A stretch of DNA of 64,000 bases from positions 62,001 through 126,000 of the forward strand of contig CACFAI010000002.1 in NCBI GenBank assembly GCA_902564265.1. The letters are read 5' to 3'. Of this stretch, positions 54,946-63,371 are shown one piece after another (position 1 is the stretch's first letter; every line of letters begins with the position of its first letter). The notes beneath the pieces are model-generated. The model saw only the letters and a list, made by a program, of their open reading frames with translations, was not told the origin of the DNA and ran no database searches. The translations under genes were made by a program, and so were the position numbers. Origin of the DNA: an uncultured Pelagibacteraceae bacterium (GTDB taxonomy: Bacteria > Pseudomonadota > Alphaproteobacteria > Pelagibacterales > Pelagibacteraceae).

Positions 54946-55070
54946 AGACTTTATCTATTTTTATGCTCTTAATTTATTGGTCAATTATAATTTTAGCACC
55001 AGTTATAGCTAACGAAAAAAGTAAGTATTTTGAGACAAATGTTATAATCCCTGAGAAAAAGCCTAATTAA
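54942..55070 (+). CDS. Possible 42-aa secreted/membrane microprotein (TTG start)
   Basis: TTG overlaps the upstream TGA; LKTLSIFMLLIYWSIIILAPVIANEKSKYFETNVIIPEKKPN with signal-like N-terminus. Confidence 0.45.
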   Translation: MKTLSIFMLLIYWSIIILAPVIANEKSKYFETNVIIPEKKPN

Positions 55071-55104
55071 GTAGTTTTAACACTACATATCTCAATTTGT
55101 TTCA

Positions 55105-56562
55105 TCAATCACTTGCTAATAAGTAATACGTAATACCTGCGATTATAAAACCTATTATAAAAGAAAAAGTATCCAAAAACATAAATTTTGAATTCCAAAT
55201 TGGTGCTGAAGAAAAAATAAATCCAATTAAAAATACATAAACAGCTTTTAAATGCCAGCCTGCTGAATACAAGTATACACTATCACTTCTCGCCGAAAAC
55301 AAGTCTTTATTTTTAATTTCCTTATTCTTGATTAAGTAATAATCAACAATCATTACACCAAAAATTGGTCCAAAAAAAGCTGCAAGAGTATCTATGATTG
55401 ACATAGATCCATTTTGACTGAAAAAAGGTGTCCATAGAATTCCAATGAAAAAACCAACTAGTATAATCAAAAGTCCAGAACTTTTTAATGACAGGCTGCT
55501 TGGAAATAAATTGATTAAAATATTCTGTGAAGGAAAATAATTAGCAATCAAATTTGTTGATGATGAGGCAATAAAAATAAAGATTAATACTGTAACAGTT
55601 ATATAAGTATTGTTAATTTTACCTATAATATCTGTCGGATTTGTAAGTAAATTTTGAGTTGGTGTAAAACTACTTTTGAAAAAAATATCAACGCCAATTA
55701 CTATTACTAACAAAAAAAATGAATAGATAATTGTGCTAATTAATAAGCTCAAGTTACCTTTAAGAAGTTCTTTTGAGCTCTTTACGTATCTTGAATAGTC
55801 TCCAAAATTCATAATCAAAATAGAAAAATATGCAAAAAAAGTACCTGTGATACCAATCATACTTTTAAATTGAAAATTATTAAAACCTGCCTCCAGATTC
55901 ATTTTATCTAAAAAGGAGTCCATAACAAATAAGTCCGAGTCAGCTATTAGGACTATGAAAAATAGAATTAAACCTGAATAAACGAACAAAGCTGAGAAAT
56001 TAATGAAATATTTTATAAATTTTTGTCCCCTGCTGAATAAAACATATTGAATAAAAATTGTAAAAACAAAACTGACCCAATCTATTAAATTCATGGTCAT
56101 AAAATAGTTTAAAAATATATCGTTATCTAGCAAATCAATATCAATTTGATTTAAAGAAATTCTAATTAAGTAGCCAATGGATCTAGAAATAAAGTATGTT
56201 TGAACACCAAAGAAAAATATACCAACTATACCTCTTATTAAACTTATAAACTTTGCTCCTTGATATCCAGATGATACTCTTAAAAAAACTGGAAAGGGAA
56301 TTCCATGCTTTTGTGAGGGTTTTCCAATAATATAGGATAAGTAACTTACCAACAAGGAAGCTAGTAAACTTCCAAAAAAAACCTCATAAAAATTAAAATT
56401 ATAAACAAAATATAATGAAGCTATTAATGCAAAAGACATTATGCTTTGAAGCCCTACGGACCAAAAACAAAACATATCTTTCCAATCCCAATTTTTATCA
56501 ATAGGATTTACAGAAACGATCTCCCAGTTAGTAAGATTAAATTTTTCTTTTTCCAAGCTCAC
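55105..56562 (-). CDS. NCS1-family nucleobase/cation symporter (CodB/PucI-like)
   Basis: About 12 TM segments; NWDWKDMFCFWSVG, GIPFPVFLRVSSGYQGAKFISLIRGIVGIFFFGVQTY. Confidence 0.88.
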   Translation of the reverse strand: MSLEKEKFNLTNWEIVSVNPIDKNWDWKDMFCFWSVGLQSIMSFALIASLYFVYNFNFYEVFFGSLLASLLVSYLSYIIGKPSQKHGIPFPVFLRVSSGYQGAKFISLIRGIVGIFFFGVQTYFISRSIGYLIRISLNQIDIDLLDNDIFLNYFMTMNLIDWVSFVFTIFIQYVLFSRGQKFIKYFINFSALFVYSGLILFFIVLIADSDLFVMDSFLDKMNLEAGFNNFQFKSMIGITGTFFAYFSILIMNFGDYSRYVKSSKELLKGNLSLLISTIIYSFFLLVIVIGVDIFFKSSFTPTQNLLTNPTDIIGKINNTYITVTVLIFIFIASSSTNLIANYFPSQNILINLFPSSLSLKSSGLLIILVGFFIGILWTPFFSQNGSMSIIDTLAAFFGPIFGVMIVDYYLIKNKEIKNKDLFSARSDSVYLYSAGWHLKAVYVFLIGFIFSSAPIWNSKFMFLDTFSFIIGFIIAGITYYLLASD

Positions 56563-56758
56563 TATTATATATTAAACAAAAATGTATTACTGTCCATATA
56601 AGACAATAGGTAACGAAATGAATAATCTAAGTAAAAATAATAATAATCATTAGCTATATTATCTGAAGGTCTATAAACTGGGTCATACCAGCATAAATGT
56701 CATTAAATTCCACTATTATGATTGCTGAAAAGGGTGCAGATGTGATATTGAAACTAAA

Positions 56759-57337
56759 ATGTTAACGGAGCAAATTTTTATTTTTTTTCAAATCATTTTG
56801 ATTGATTTAGTTCTTGCTGGAGATAATGCAATTATTATTGGTATGGTAGCTTCACAATTTCCAGTGGAACAAAGAAAAAAAATAATTTTTTGGGGGATCG
56901 GTGTAGCTGTTGTTTTTAGAATATTTTTTACACTTATTACAGCATACTTGTTGCAAATTTCAGGATTAAAATTGATTGGTGGAATTTTATTATTGTACGT
57001 TTGCTATAAACTTTATTTTGATGTGGTAAAACAGAATAAAAAAAAAGAGGACATCAAAATAAATAACTCATCATTATTTAAAGCTATTTTCACAGTAATT
57101 CTTGCAGATATTACAATGAGTTTAGACAATGTTTTAGGAGTAGCTGGAGCGGCGCGGGACCATTATTATTTATTAATTTTTGGATTAGCTCTATCAATTA
57201 TATTAATGGCATTTGCTGCAACATTAGTTTCTGGTTGGATAAAAAAATATAGATGGATTGGTTGGGTAGGTTTACTAGCAGTTCTTTTAGTTGCAATAGA
57301 ATTGATTTATAGCGATATAAAAGTACTATTATTTTAA
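56759..57337 (+). CDS. TerC-family integral membrane protein (YjbE-like)
   Basis: LVLAGDNAIIIGMVA and DITMSLDNVLGVAGAA acidic TM motifs. Confidence 0.9.
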   Translation: MLTEQIFIFFQIILIDLVLAGDNAIIIGMVASQFPVEQRKKIIFWGIGVAVVFRIFFTLITAYLLQISGLKLIGGILLLYVCYKLYFDVVKQNKKKEDIKINNSSLFKAIFTVILADITMSLDNVLGVAGAARDHYYLLIFGLALSIILMAFAATLVSGWIKKYRWIGWVGLLAVLLVAIELIYSDIKVLLF

Positions 57338-57338
57338 G

Positions 57339-58106
57339 ATGTTTCTTAAAAAACAAAATTTAAAAAATAAAATTGCTCTCGTTACTGGTGCTGGAAAAGG
57401 TATAGGAAAAGCTTGTGCTATAGCTTTAGCTGAGGCTGGGGCTAGTTTAATTATTATTAGCAGAACAAAAAAAGACTTAGATCAAGTTTCAAAAATTGTT
57501 AAGAAATTTAGATCAAAGTGTAAATCATACGTTTGCGATATAACAAAATATTCTGAAATTAAATCATTAATAGACTCTCAAAAAAGAATAGATATTTTAG
57601 TTAATAATGCTGGAACTAATATTCCTGGGCATTTTACTAAAGTAAAAAGAAAAGACATGGAATATGTTGTAAAAATAAATACAATGGCCACTTTTAATAT
57701 TGCTCAACTATCCGCTTTAAAAATGATCGAGTTAAAGAATAGAAAAAAAGTAGGTGGTGTTATCATTAATATGTCATCACAAATGGGTCATGTAGGTGGG
57801 CCTATTAGAAGCGTTTATAATATGACTAAGTTTGGTTTTGAGGGACTAACAAAAGGAATGTCTATTGATCTTGCTAAACACAATATAAGAGTGAACACTG
57901 TATGCCCTACTTTTGTTGTTACTCCAATGACGAGTAAATTCTTAAAAGATAAAAAATTTATGAGAGAGGTTCTGGGGAATATTCCACTAGGAAGATTTGC
58001 TGAGCTCTCTGATATTGCTAGTGCTGTGGTATTTCTTGCCTCTGACCAGGCATCAATGATTACTGGCACTTCTTTATTAGTTGATGGAGGATGGACTTCA
58101 AAATAA
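57339..58106 (+). CDS. Short-chain dehydrogenase/reductase
   Basis: LVTGAGKGIGKACA, ILVNNAG, YNMTKFGFEGLTK, SLLVDGGWTSK. Confidence 0.93.
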   Translation: MFLKKQNLKNKIALVTGAGKGIGKACAIALAEAGASLIIISRTKKDLDQVSKIVKKFRSKCKSYVCDITKYSEIKSLIDSQKRIDILVNNAGTNIPGHFTKVKRKDMEYVVKINTMATFNIAQLSALKMIELKNRKKVGGVIINMSSQMGHVGGPIRSVYNMTKFGFEGLTKGMSIDLAKHNIRVNTVCPTFVVTPMTSKFLKDKKFMREVLGNIPLGRFAELSDIASAVVFLASDQASMITGTSLLVDGGWTSK

Positions 58107-58891
58107 TAAAATACTTAATAATTTTTTTACTTATTCAATTTAATAGTCAGGCAATTGAATTTGATGGAAAGTTTATTCAGGGCCACTTTATAATAGGTAA
58201 AACTAATCCCGGAGCTAAAATCCAAATTGATAAAAAAAATGTAAGAGTTTCAAAGGATGGTTTCTTTGCTTTTGGTCTTGGAAGAGATAGGAAAAATGAT
58301 GTTCTTATAACAGAAACTCTAAATGGAGTAAAAAGACAGATTGTGAAGAAAGTATTAAAAAGAGAGTATAAAATTCAAAGAATAGATGGTTTACCTGAAA
58401 AAAAGGTTACGCCTCCAAAAGAAGTTTATGACAGAATTAGAAAAGAAAATAAACTTATTGGAAAAGCAAGAGCTATAGATACCAATCTTACATTTTTTAA
58501 AGATAAATTCATTACTCCTGTTGATAACGCAGTTATAACTGGAGTTTATGGAAGTCAAAGAATTCTGAACGGAAAGCCGAGATGGCCACACTATGGTTTA
58601 GACTATGCGCAAAAAACTGGAACTCCAATAAAGGCAATGTTAAGTGGTGTCGTTACTCTTGCAGAACAAGATCTTTATTATACTGGAGCAACATTAATTT
58701 TTGATCATGGTCATGGAATTTCAACTTTATATATGCATATGAATGAAATTTTCGTTGAAATGGGACAAGAGGTTAAAAAAGGTGAAATAATTGGTACCGT
58801 TGGGAAATCAGGTCGCGCTACAGGACCTCATTTAGATGTTAGATTAAACTGGTTTGAGATTAAATTAGATCCAGGGAGTGTACTAAACTAA
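58091..58891 (+). CDS. Secreted M23-family metallopeptidase
   Basis: RWPHYGLDYAQKTGTPIKAMLSGVVTLAEQDLYYTGATLIFDHGHGISTLYMHM, GRATGPHLDVRLNW. Confidence 0.92.
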   Translation: MDFKIIKYLIIFLLIQFNSQAIEFDGKFIQGHFIIGKTNPGAKIQIDKKNVRVSKDGFFAFGLGRDRKNDVLITETLNGVKRQIVKKVLKREYKIQRIDGLPEKKVTPPKEVYDRIRKENKLIGKARAIDTNLTFFKDKFITPVDNAVITGVYGSQRILNGKPRWPHYGLDYAQKTGTPIKAMLSGVVTLAEQDLYYTGATLIFDHGHGISTLYMHMNEIFVEMGQEVKKGEIIGTVGKSGRATGPHLDVRLNWFEIKLDPGSVLN

Positions 58892-59664
58892 TGAAAAAAG
58901 AAATTGAAAAAATTGCAGATAAATTGGTTAATGCATACAAAAAAAATAAACTTATAAATCCAATCCCAACAAAGTATATAAAAAATATCAAAAACGCCAC
59001 AAGTCTTAGAAAACTTTGTGAGTCTAAAATTAAAACAAAAGTTGTGGGTTTTAAAGCTGGAGGTACTGCACTACCAGTTCTAAAAAAATTGAAAGAGAAA
59101 GAACCGTTTTATTCTGCAATATTTAAAAACAATGTTTTGAAAAGTGGAAAAAGCGTAAAAATCAATCCTTCAACTTTGGGTATAGAAGTTGAAGTTGGGT
59201 ATGTAATTAATAAAAAATTTTTTGACAATAGAGGAATGGTTACAATGAAGAATGTAAGTAAATTTATTAGTCATATGATGCCTTGTATCGAAGTAGTTGG
59301 ATACAGACAGAAAAAAAAAGGAATAAAATTTTTAGGTGATTTGGCAAGTGATTTTGGTGCTAATATAAAATTTGTTGTTGGTTCAAAAAAGAAATTTAAA
59401 AGATTGAATATAGATAATCTTAAGTGCAGCATAAAAAATGTTAAAACAGGCGATGTAATTTATGGAAATACTAATACTGTTTATATTAATCCACTTAATT
59501 CCTTAAGATTTGTTTTGAATAAAATGAGAAAAGATAAGGTTAAATTAAATTCTAATTTTTTTGTGTTTACTGGTTCTGCAGTTGGAGTTGTTCCCCTTAA
59601 TAACAAAGGAATGTACATAGCTAAGATTGACAAAATCGGAACTGTAAAATCAGCGATCCGTTAA
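58891..59664 (+). CDS. 2-keto-4-pentenoate hydratase / fumarylacetoacetate hydrolase-like protein
   Basis: VVGFKAGGT, GIEVEVGYVINKKF, PCIEVVGYR; FTGSAVGVVPL. Confidence 0.75.
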   Translation: MKKEIEKIADKLVNAYKKNKLINPIPTKYIKNIKNATSLRKLCESKIKTKVVGFKAGGTALPVLKKLKEKEPFYSAIFKNNVLKSGKSVKINPSTLGIEVEVGYVINKKFFDNRGMVTMKNVSKFISHMMPCIEVVGYRQKKKGIKFLGDLASDFGANIKFVVGSKKKFKRLNIDNLKCSIKNVKTGDVIYGNTNTVYINPLNSLRFVLNKMRKDKVKLNSNFFVFTGSAVGVVPLNNKGMYIAKIDKIGTVKSAIR

Positions 59665-59804
59665 TGTTTGCGATAAAAAAATTTCTTAAAGAGAGTAAAA
59701 TAGGAAGATACTTAGTTGCTGGAAGTTTTTTTTTCTTTCTAATTAAAGGATTAGTTTGGTTAGTTATAATTGCTCTTGCCTGGTTTGGTGTAGCAAAAAT
59801 ATAA
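59664..59804 (+). CDS. 46-aa single-TM protein of unknown function
   Basis: Start overlaps upstream stop (taATG); MFAIKKFLKESKIGRYLVAGSFFFFLIKGLVWLVIIALAWFGVAKI. Confidence 0.7.
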   Translation: MFAIKKFLKESKIGRYLVAGSFFFFLIKGLVWLVIIALAWFGVAKI

Positions 59805-59873
59805 TAAAATTATTAACAAAAATATTAATGCTCTTAATTATTGCGGTTAAATTACGAGAATATATATTAAAGA

Positions 59874-60176
59874 TTAAATAACTACTTCAAATCCCTCAAA
59901 ATTTGGATGACCTAAATACAGCCCCTTGTGTTGTCCAGAGTTTTTATGAGCTAACCTAAATGCCTCGGATTTTGTCCAATTAATAAAATCATCTTTAGAT
60001 TTCCAAATACTATGAGATGCATACAAAGTGTGCTCATCATTCGTGTCACCTTTAACTAAATGAAATTCTTTAAATCCAGGTACATCTTTTAAATGCGTGT
60101 CTCTATTTTTCCAAACATCTTCAAACTCTTTTTCTTTACCAAGAACAATTTTAAAACGATTCATTGCTATATACAT
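59874..60176 (-). CDS. Antibiotic biosynthesis monooxygenase (ABM)-fold protein, HmoA/IsdG-like
   Basis: MNRFKIVLGKEKEFEDVWKNRDTHLKDVPGFKEFHLVKG...SHSIWKSKDDFINWTKSEAFRLAH. Confidence 0.9.
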   Translation of the reverse strand: MYIAMNRFKIVLGKEKEFEDVWKNRDTHLKDVPGFKEFHLVKGDTNDEHTLYASHSIWKSKDDFINWTKSEAFRLAHKNSGQHKGLYLGHPNFEGFEVVI

Positions 60177-60287
60177 GACTCACTATATATAGTTTCTTTT
60201 CTAAGTTTAACATCTTAATTGGTGTGACACTCTGTTGCTTAATTTAAACGTTTTAATGCCTACATAAAATCCAACGAAAGGATAACA

Positions 60288-60494
60288 ATGAATAAATTTG
60301 TTCTAATTTTATCGTTTGTACTATTTGTAAGTTCAGCATTTGCAGGTTCTTGCCCAATGATGGCAAAAGGTGTTGATGCAAAAATAGCTGAAGCACAAAA
60401 ACTAAGGGACGCAGGTATGAAAGCTCACGAAAATGGTGATCACGCTAAGTCCGAAGAATTACTTGGTAAAGCTTTAGAAATGTTCAAAGGATAA
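60288..60494 (+). CDS. Small secreted protein with amphipathic helical repeat
   Basis: Signal peptide MNKFVLILSFVLFVSSAFA; RBS-like aacgaaaggat at 60273. Confidence 0.75.
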   Translation: MNKFVLILSFVLFVSSAFAGSCPMMAKGVDAKIAEAQKLRDAGMKAHENGDHAKSEELLGKALEMFKG

Positions 60495-60510
60495 TCAATT
60501 TCGAAGTTTG

Positions 60511-60535
60511 GGGCACCTTGCAAAAGAGTGCCCCA
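60511..60535 (+). terminator. Hairpin H1 after small secreted protein; possible terminator or RNA element
   Basis: GGGGCAC-CTT-GCAA-AAG-A-GTGCCCC: 7-bp stem, 3-bp inner stem, GNRA-type loop. Confidence 0.65.
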
Positions 60536-60606
60536 TTTAAAAAAACTCTCACTACTAGAAACAAATCGTTGGATATTGTAAAATATAATTAACGAAAGGA
60601 TTCGTC

Positions 60607-60660
60607 ATGGGAATGGAAATAGCAGTGTTTATTCTTATAGCTATGATAGTAAATAGTTAA
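60607..60660 (+). CDS. Possible 17-aa hydrophobic microprotein
   Basis: MGMEIAVFILIAMIVNS preceded by the same aacgaaaggat RBS element as the 60288 gene. Confidence 0.45.
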   Translation: MGMEIAVFILIAMIVNS

Positions 60661-60676
60661 TAAGTTTTGGGGTCTC

Positions 60677-60701
60677 GGGGCACCTGGCAACAGAACGCCC
60701 C
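60677..60701 (+). terminator. Hairpin H2, related to H1; possible terminator or RNA element
   Basis: GGGGC-AC-CTG-GCAA-CAG-AAC-GCCCC then TTT; same architecture as H1. Confidence 0.6.
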
Positions 60702-60708
60702 TTTAAAA

Positions 60709-61098
60709 TCACCAAGTTAATTTTTTGCCCGATGCCTTTACTTCTTCTTCATACATCATAAGAATAGTCGAATACATACACATGCCCTCTAGTAACGAAT
60801 TCATACAGTATGTTTGTATAACATTATTAAGTATTACTTCTTCTTTTGCTTTTGTTAATTTTTTAAATGAATTTAATTCCTCTTCTTCCATCATTCTTAG
60901 TAATGAATTTGTACACATGCTTTTTAACATTTCATCTTCGCAATAAATTTCATAAACATTTTTCTCAATAAAAGTGATGATCTTTTTCTTTTCTTGATCT
61001 GATCCTCTAAAATCAAGTGGGTGAGGTATATTTTTTGCAAAAGATGGTTTAATCAAAAACATCAAAACTAGAAAGATATATAGAGACAGTTTTCTCAT
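60709..61098 (-). CDS. Secreted protein with internal Cys-containing repeat, unknown function
   Basis: Signal peptide MRKLSLYIFLVLMFLIKPSFA; two copies of YC-x-L-x-MC-x-S-x-L-x-MM-x-EEE. Confidence 0.75.
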   Translation of the reverse strand: MRKLSLYIFLVLMFLIKPSFAKNIPHPLDFRGSDQEKKKIITFIEKNVYEIYCEDEMLKSMCTNSLLRMMEEEELNSFKKLTKAKEEVILNNVIQTYCMNSLLEGMCMYSTILMMYEEEVKASGKKLTW

Positions 61099-61108
61099 AA
61101 TTTACACT

Positions 61109-61555
61109 TTATAAATTATCCTTTAGAAAATTAATCTTTTTTAATAGAGAACCATGTTTGCTGTATAATTCTATTATTTTATCCATTTTGGTTTGTAATT
61201 TAGTTTTATCTATAAAATCTAATTTTTCTCCATTATCAAGTTTTCTTCCTATTTCTAATAAATTGCTTTGTAAATTTTCACTATCAAATACATTCATTAA
61301 ATTAAGTTGGCCATCCAATCTTAGAGCAACTTTTTTACATTTATCACCCCATTTTTTGAAATATTTTATTTCATTTACACAGTCTTCTAAAAAACTATTT
61401 TCAAATTCAAATCCTAAAATTACTTCATCCATTATTTCTATAGTTTCCTTATTATTTACAGTTTTAACTTTATTTAATAATTCCTCATAATTTGCAGCGA
61501 ACCCAACATTGCACCACATCAAAACCAGAAAGATGTACAGAGATAGTTTTTTCAT
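61109..61555 (-). CDS. Small secreted protein of unknown function
   Basis: Signal peptide MKKLSLYIFLVLMWCNVGFA, nearly identical to that of the adjacent gene. Confidence 0.7.
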   Translation of the reverse strand: MKKLSLYIFLVLMWCNVGFAANYEELLNKVKTVNNKETIEIMDEVILGFEFENSFLEDCVNEIKYFKKWGDKCKKVALRLDGQLNLMNVFDSENLQSNLLEIGRKLDNGEKLDFIDKTKLQTKMDKIIELYSKHGSLLKKINFLKDNL

Positions 61556-61709
61556 AAATTTATTTTAACAAAATTTACAATGAAGTGACATATCCAAAAA
61601 ACCATGTAAAAAGAAAATAATCAATTCTCTAAATGAATTGTTTTGATAAAACAGGCAAATATGCTATTTTTTTATCTAATGCCGGGCAAAAGAACACCCA
61701 TAAAAAATT

Positions 61710-61940
61710 ATGGTAAAAAATAAAATTTTTATATTTATAATACATCCTCTTCTAATGGGTTTTTTGTCAGTCTATTTATTGTCTGATGAAACGTTTTATC
61801 CACTATTCTTAAAAGATTTTTCACCCTTGATAGCAATATTTATAATTGCTGTGGTATTTTTAATTATAAATTTAGTTATATTTATCCTAACATATTGTTT
61901 AAAGAAAATATTAAAAATTGAAGATGTAAAAAAAAAATAA
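61710..61940 (+). CDS. Small two-TM membrane protein of unknown function
   Basis: Two hydrophobic segments: IFIFIIHPLLMGFLSVYLL, LIAIFIIAVVFLIINLVIFILTY. Confidence 0.6.
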   Translation: MVKNKIFIFIIHPLLMGFLSVYLLSDETFYPLFLKDFSPLIAIFIIAVVFLIINLVIFILTYCLKKILKIEDVKKK

Positions 61941-61973
61941 ACCGACCGAATTACAGAACGCATATTTCTTAAA

Positions 61974-62087
61974 TTATTTGTTTTTCTTTTTTTCTCTTTT
62001 AATTTTTCTCTTTTCCTTAAAAGATAACTTAGGTTTTTTCATTACACTAGAATCTTTAAATGATTTACCACTGTATCTCTTAGACAT
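61974..62087 (-). CDS. 37-aa highly basic protein of unknown function
   Basis: MSKRYSGKSFKDSSVMKKPKLSFKEKRKIKREKKKNK; overlaps upstream gene by 8 nt. Confidence 0.5.
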   Translation of the reverse strand: MSKRYSGKSFKDSSVMKKPKLSFKEKRKIKREKKKNK

Positions 62088-63345
62088 AAATTAGCTTAAG
62101 GTTGCTTACAATTAAAAAAGCTAGAAAATAAGTGAAAATAAATAAATAGTTTTTTGCATTAAAAGTCTTTTTTAAATCAATGTTAAATGAAAAAATTGTA
62201 AAAAATGATATGAGTAAAAATGGGTCAAAATATTTATGATAAATTGTATATTGTGGATTATTTAAAATTATTATCATAAATAAAAGAATATTTAAATAAT
62301 TTTTTAAAATCAAAGGGTTGATAATAATTATTGCTAAAAAAGAAATTAAGTAAAATAAATAATTATTTTCTAAAAAGAAATTTGATACTTTAAAAAAAAT
62401 ACCACCACCACTATATAAATAATTATAGTCAAAATAAAACACACAAATTAAAAAAATCAAAATAGAAATTAAAATATTTTTTAAATTCAAGATATTATCG
62501 ATTTTAATTATCTTAAAAAAAAGAAACGGTATTAAGTAAAAAAATATAATTGAAAAAGTAATCAAAACATCATTGAATAAGTTATTAAAAATTATTCTTT
62601 CATTTTCATCAATACCAATTGCAGCAGTTTTAAATAAAAAATTTATATCGAGAACAAATATGTAGTAAAAAATAGGTAAAGCTAAAACCAAATTAATTAA
62701 AATTATAGAAAAAATTTTTTTTGAAAAAATTCCATAATTTAAAATAAACTTTGTAAAAAAAAATATTGAAAAAACAGAAAAGTTTGGGCTTAAATAAGCA
62801 CTTAAAGCCAAAAAAATAACATTATAAATTGCAAATTTAAAATTTTTGCCCTCTTCAAATTTTAGAAAATAATAAATACTCAGCGTAAATAAAATAAGAC
62901 CAAATAATCTACTGTCTGGCCAAATAGCCAAACTTCTGAAAGTTGGAGATAGAAAAATAAGACTTGATAAAAAAAATAATATTTTTTTATCTATTTCATT
63001 AAATTTTACAGTCAAGCATTTGTAAAAAATAAAAGGTAAAAACAAACATAAATGAAGATGGATCAATCTTATAAAAATATCTGGTACTTTTATTTTCTCA
63101 AAGAAAGATAAAAAAATAATCAAAATAGGTGAATGTCTTGTTCCGTATGCGTCATACTCATAAAATGTTTTCAAAAAATCTGAAGCAAACGCTTGGCTTG
63201 CTCTTTTTTGATTTATATAATCACCCAGAGCTCCACCTGTTGAGTTTTCACCTAAAAAGAAACTTATTATTAAAGTTGTATAAAGAATAAGAAAAAAAAC
63301 TATTTCCTTTTTATATATGTTGTTGTTTAAAAATATCGATGACAT
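62080..63345 (-). CDS. Polytopic membrane protein, possibly a GT-C-type glycosyltransferase
   Basis: About 10 TM segments; early periplasmic loop with GDYINQKRASQAFASDFLKTFYEYDAYGTRHSPI. Confidence 0.5.
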   Translation of the reverse strand: MSSIFLNNNIYKKEIVFFLILYTTLIISFFLGENSTGGALGDYINQKRASQAFASDFLKTFYEYDAYGTRHSPILIIFLSFFEKIKVPDIFIRLIHLHLCLFLPFIFYKCLTVKFNEIDKKILFFLSSLIFLSPTFRSLAIWPDSRLFGLILFTLSIYYFLKFEEGKNFKFAIYNVIFLALSAYLSPNFSVFSIFFFTKFILNYGIFSKKIFSIILINLVLALPIFYYIFVLDINFLFKTAAIGIDENERIIFNNLFNDVLITFSIIFFYLIPFLFFKIIKIDNILNLKNILISILIFLICVFYFDYNYLYSGGGIFFKVSNFFLENNYLFYLISFLAIIIINPLILKNYLNILLFMIIILNNPQYTIYHKYFDPFLLISFFTIFSFNIDLKKTFNAKNYLFIFTYFLAFLIVSNLKLIYV

Positions 63346-63371
63346 ATTTTAATTATCAAATTTAATACATC

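Noticed and set aside
56563-56758. Possible manganese (yybP-ykoY) riboswitch upstream of terC
   Set aside because: I looked for the conserved GGGGAGUAG-type core and did not find it.
61622-61640. CAATTC-TCTAAAT-GAATTG inverted repeat as a regulatory site
   Set aside because: A 6-bp AT-rich palindrome is expected by chance in this base composition; no supporting context.
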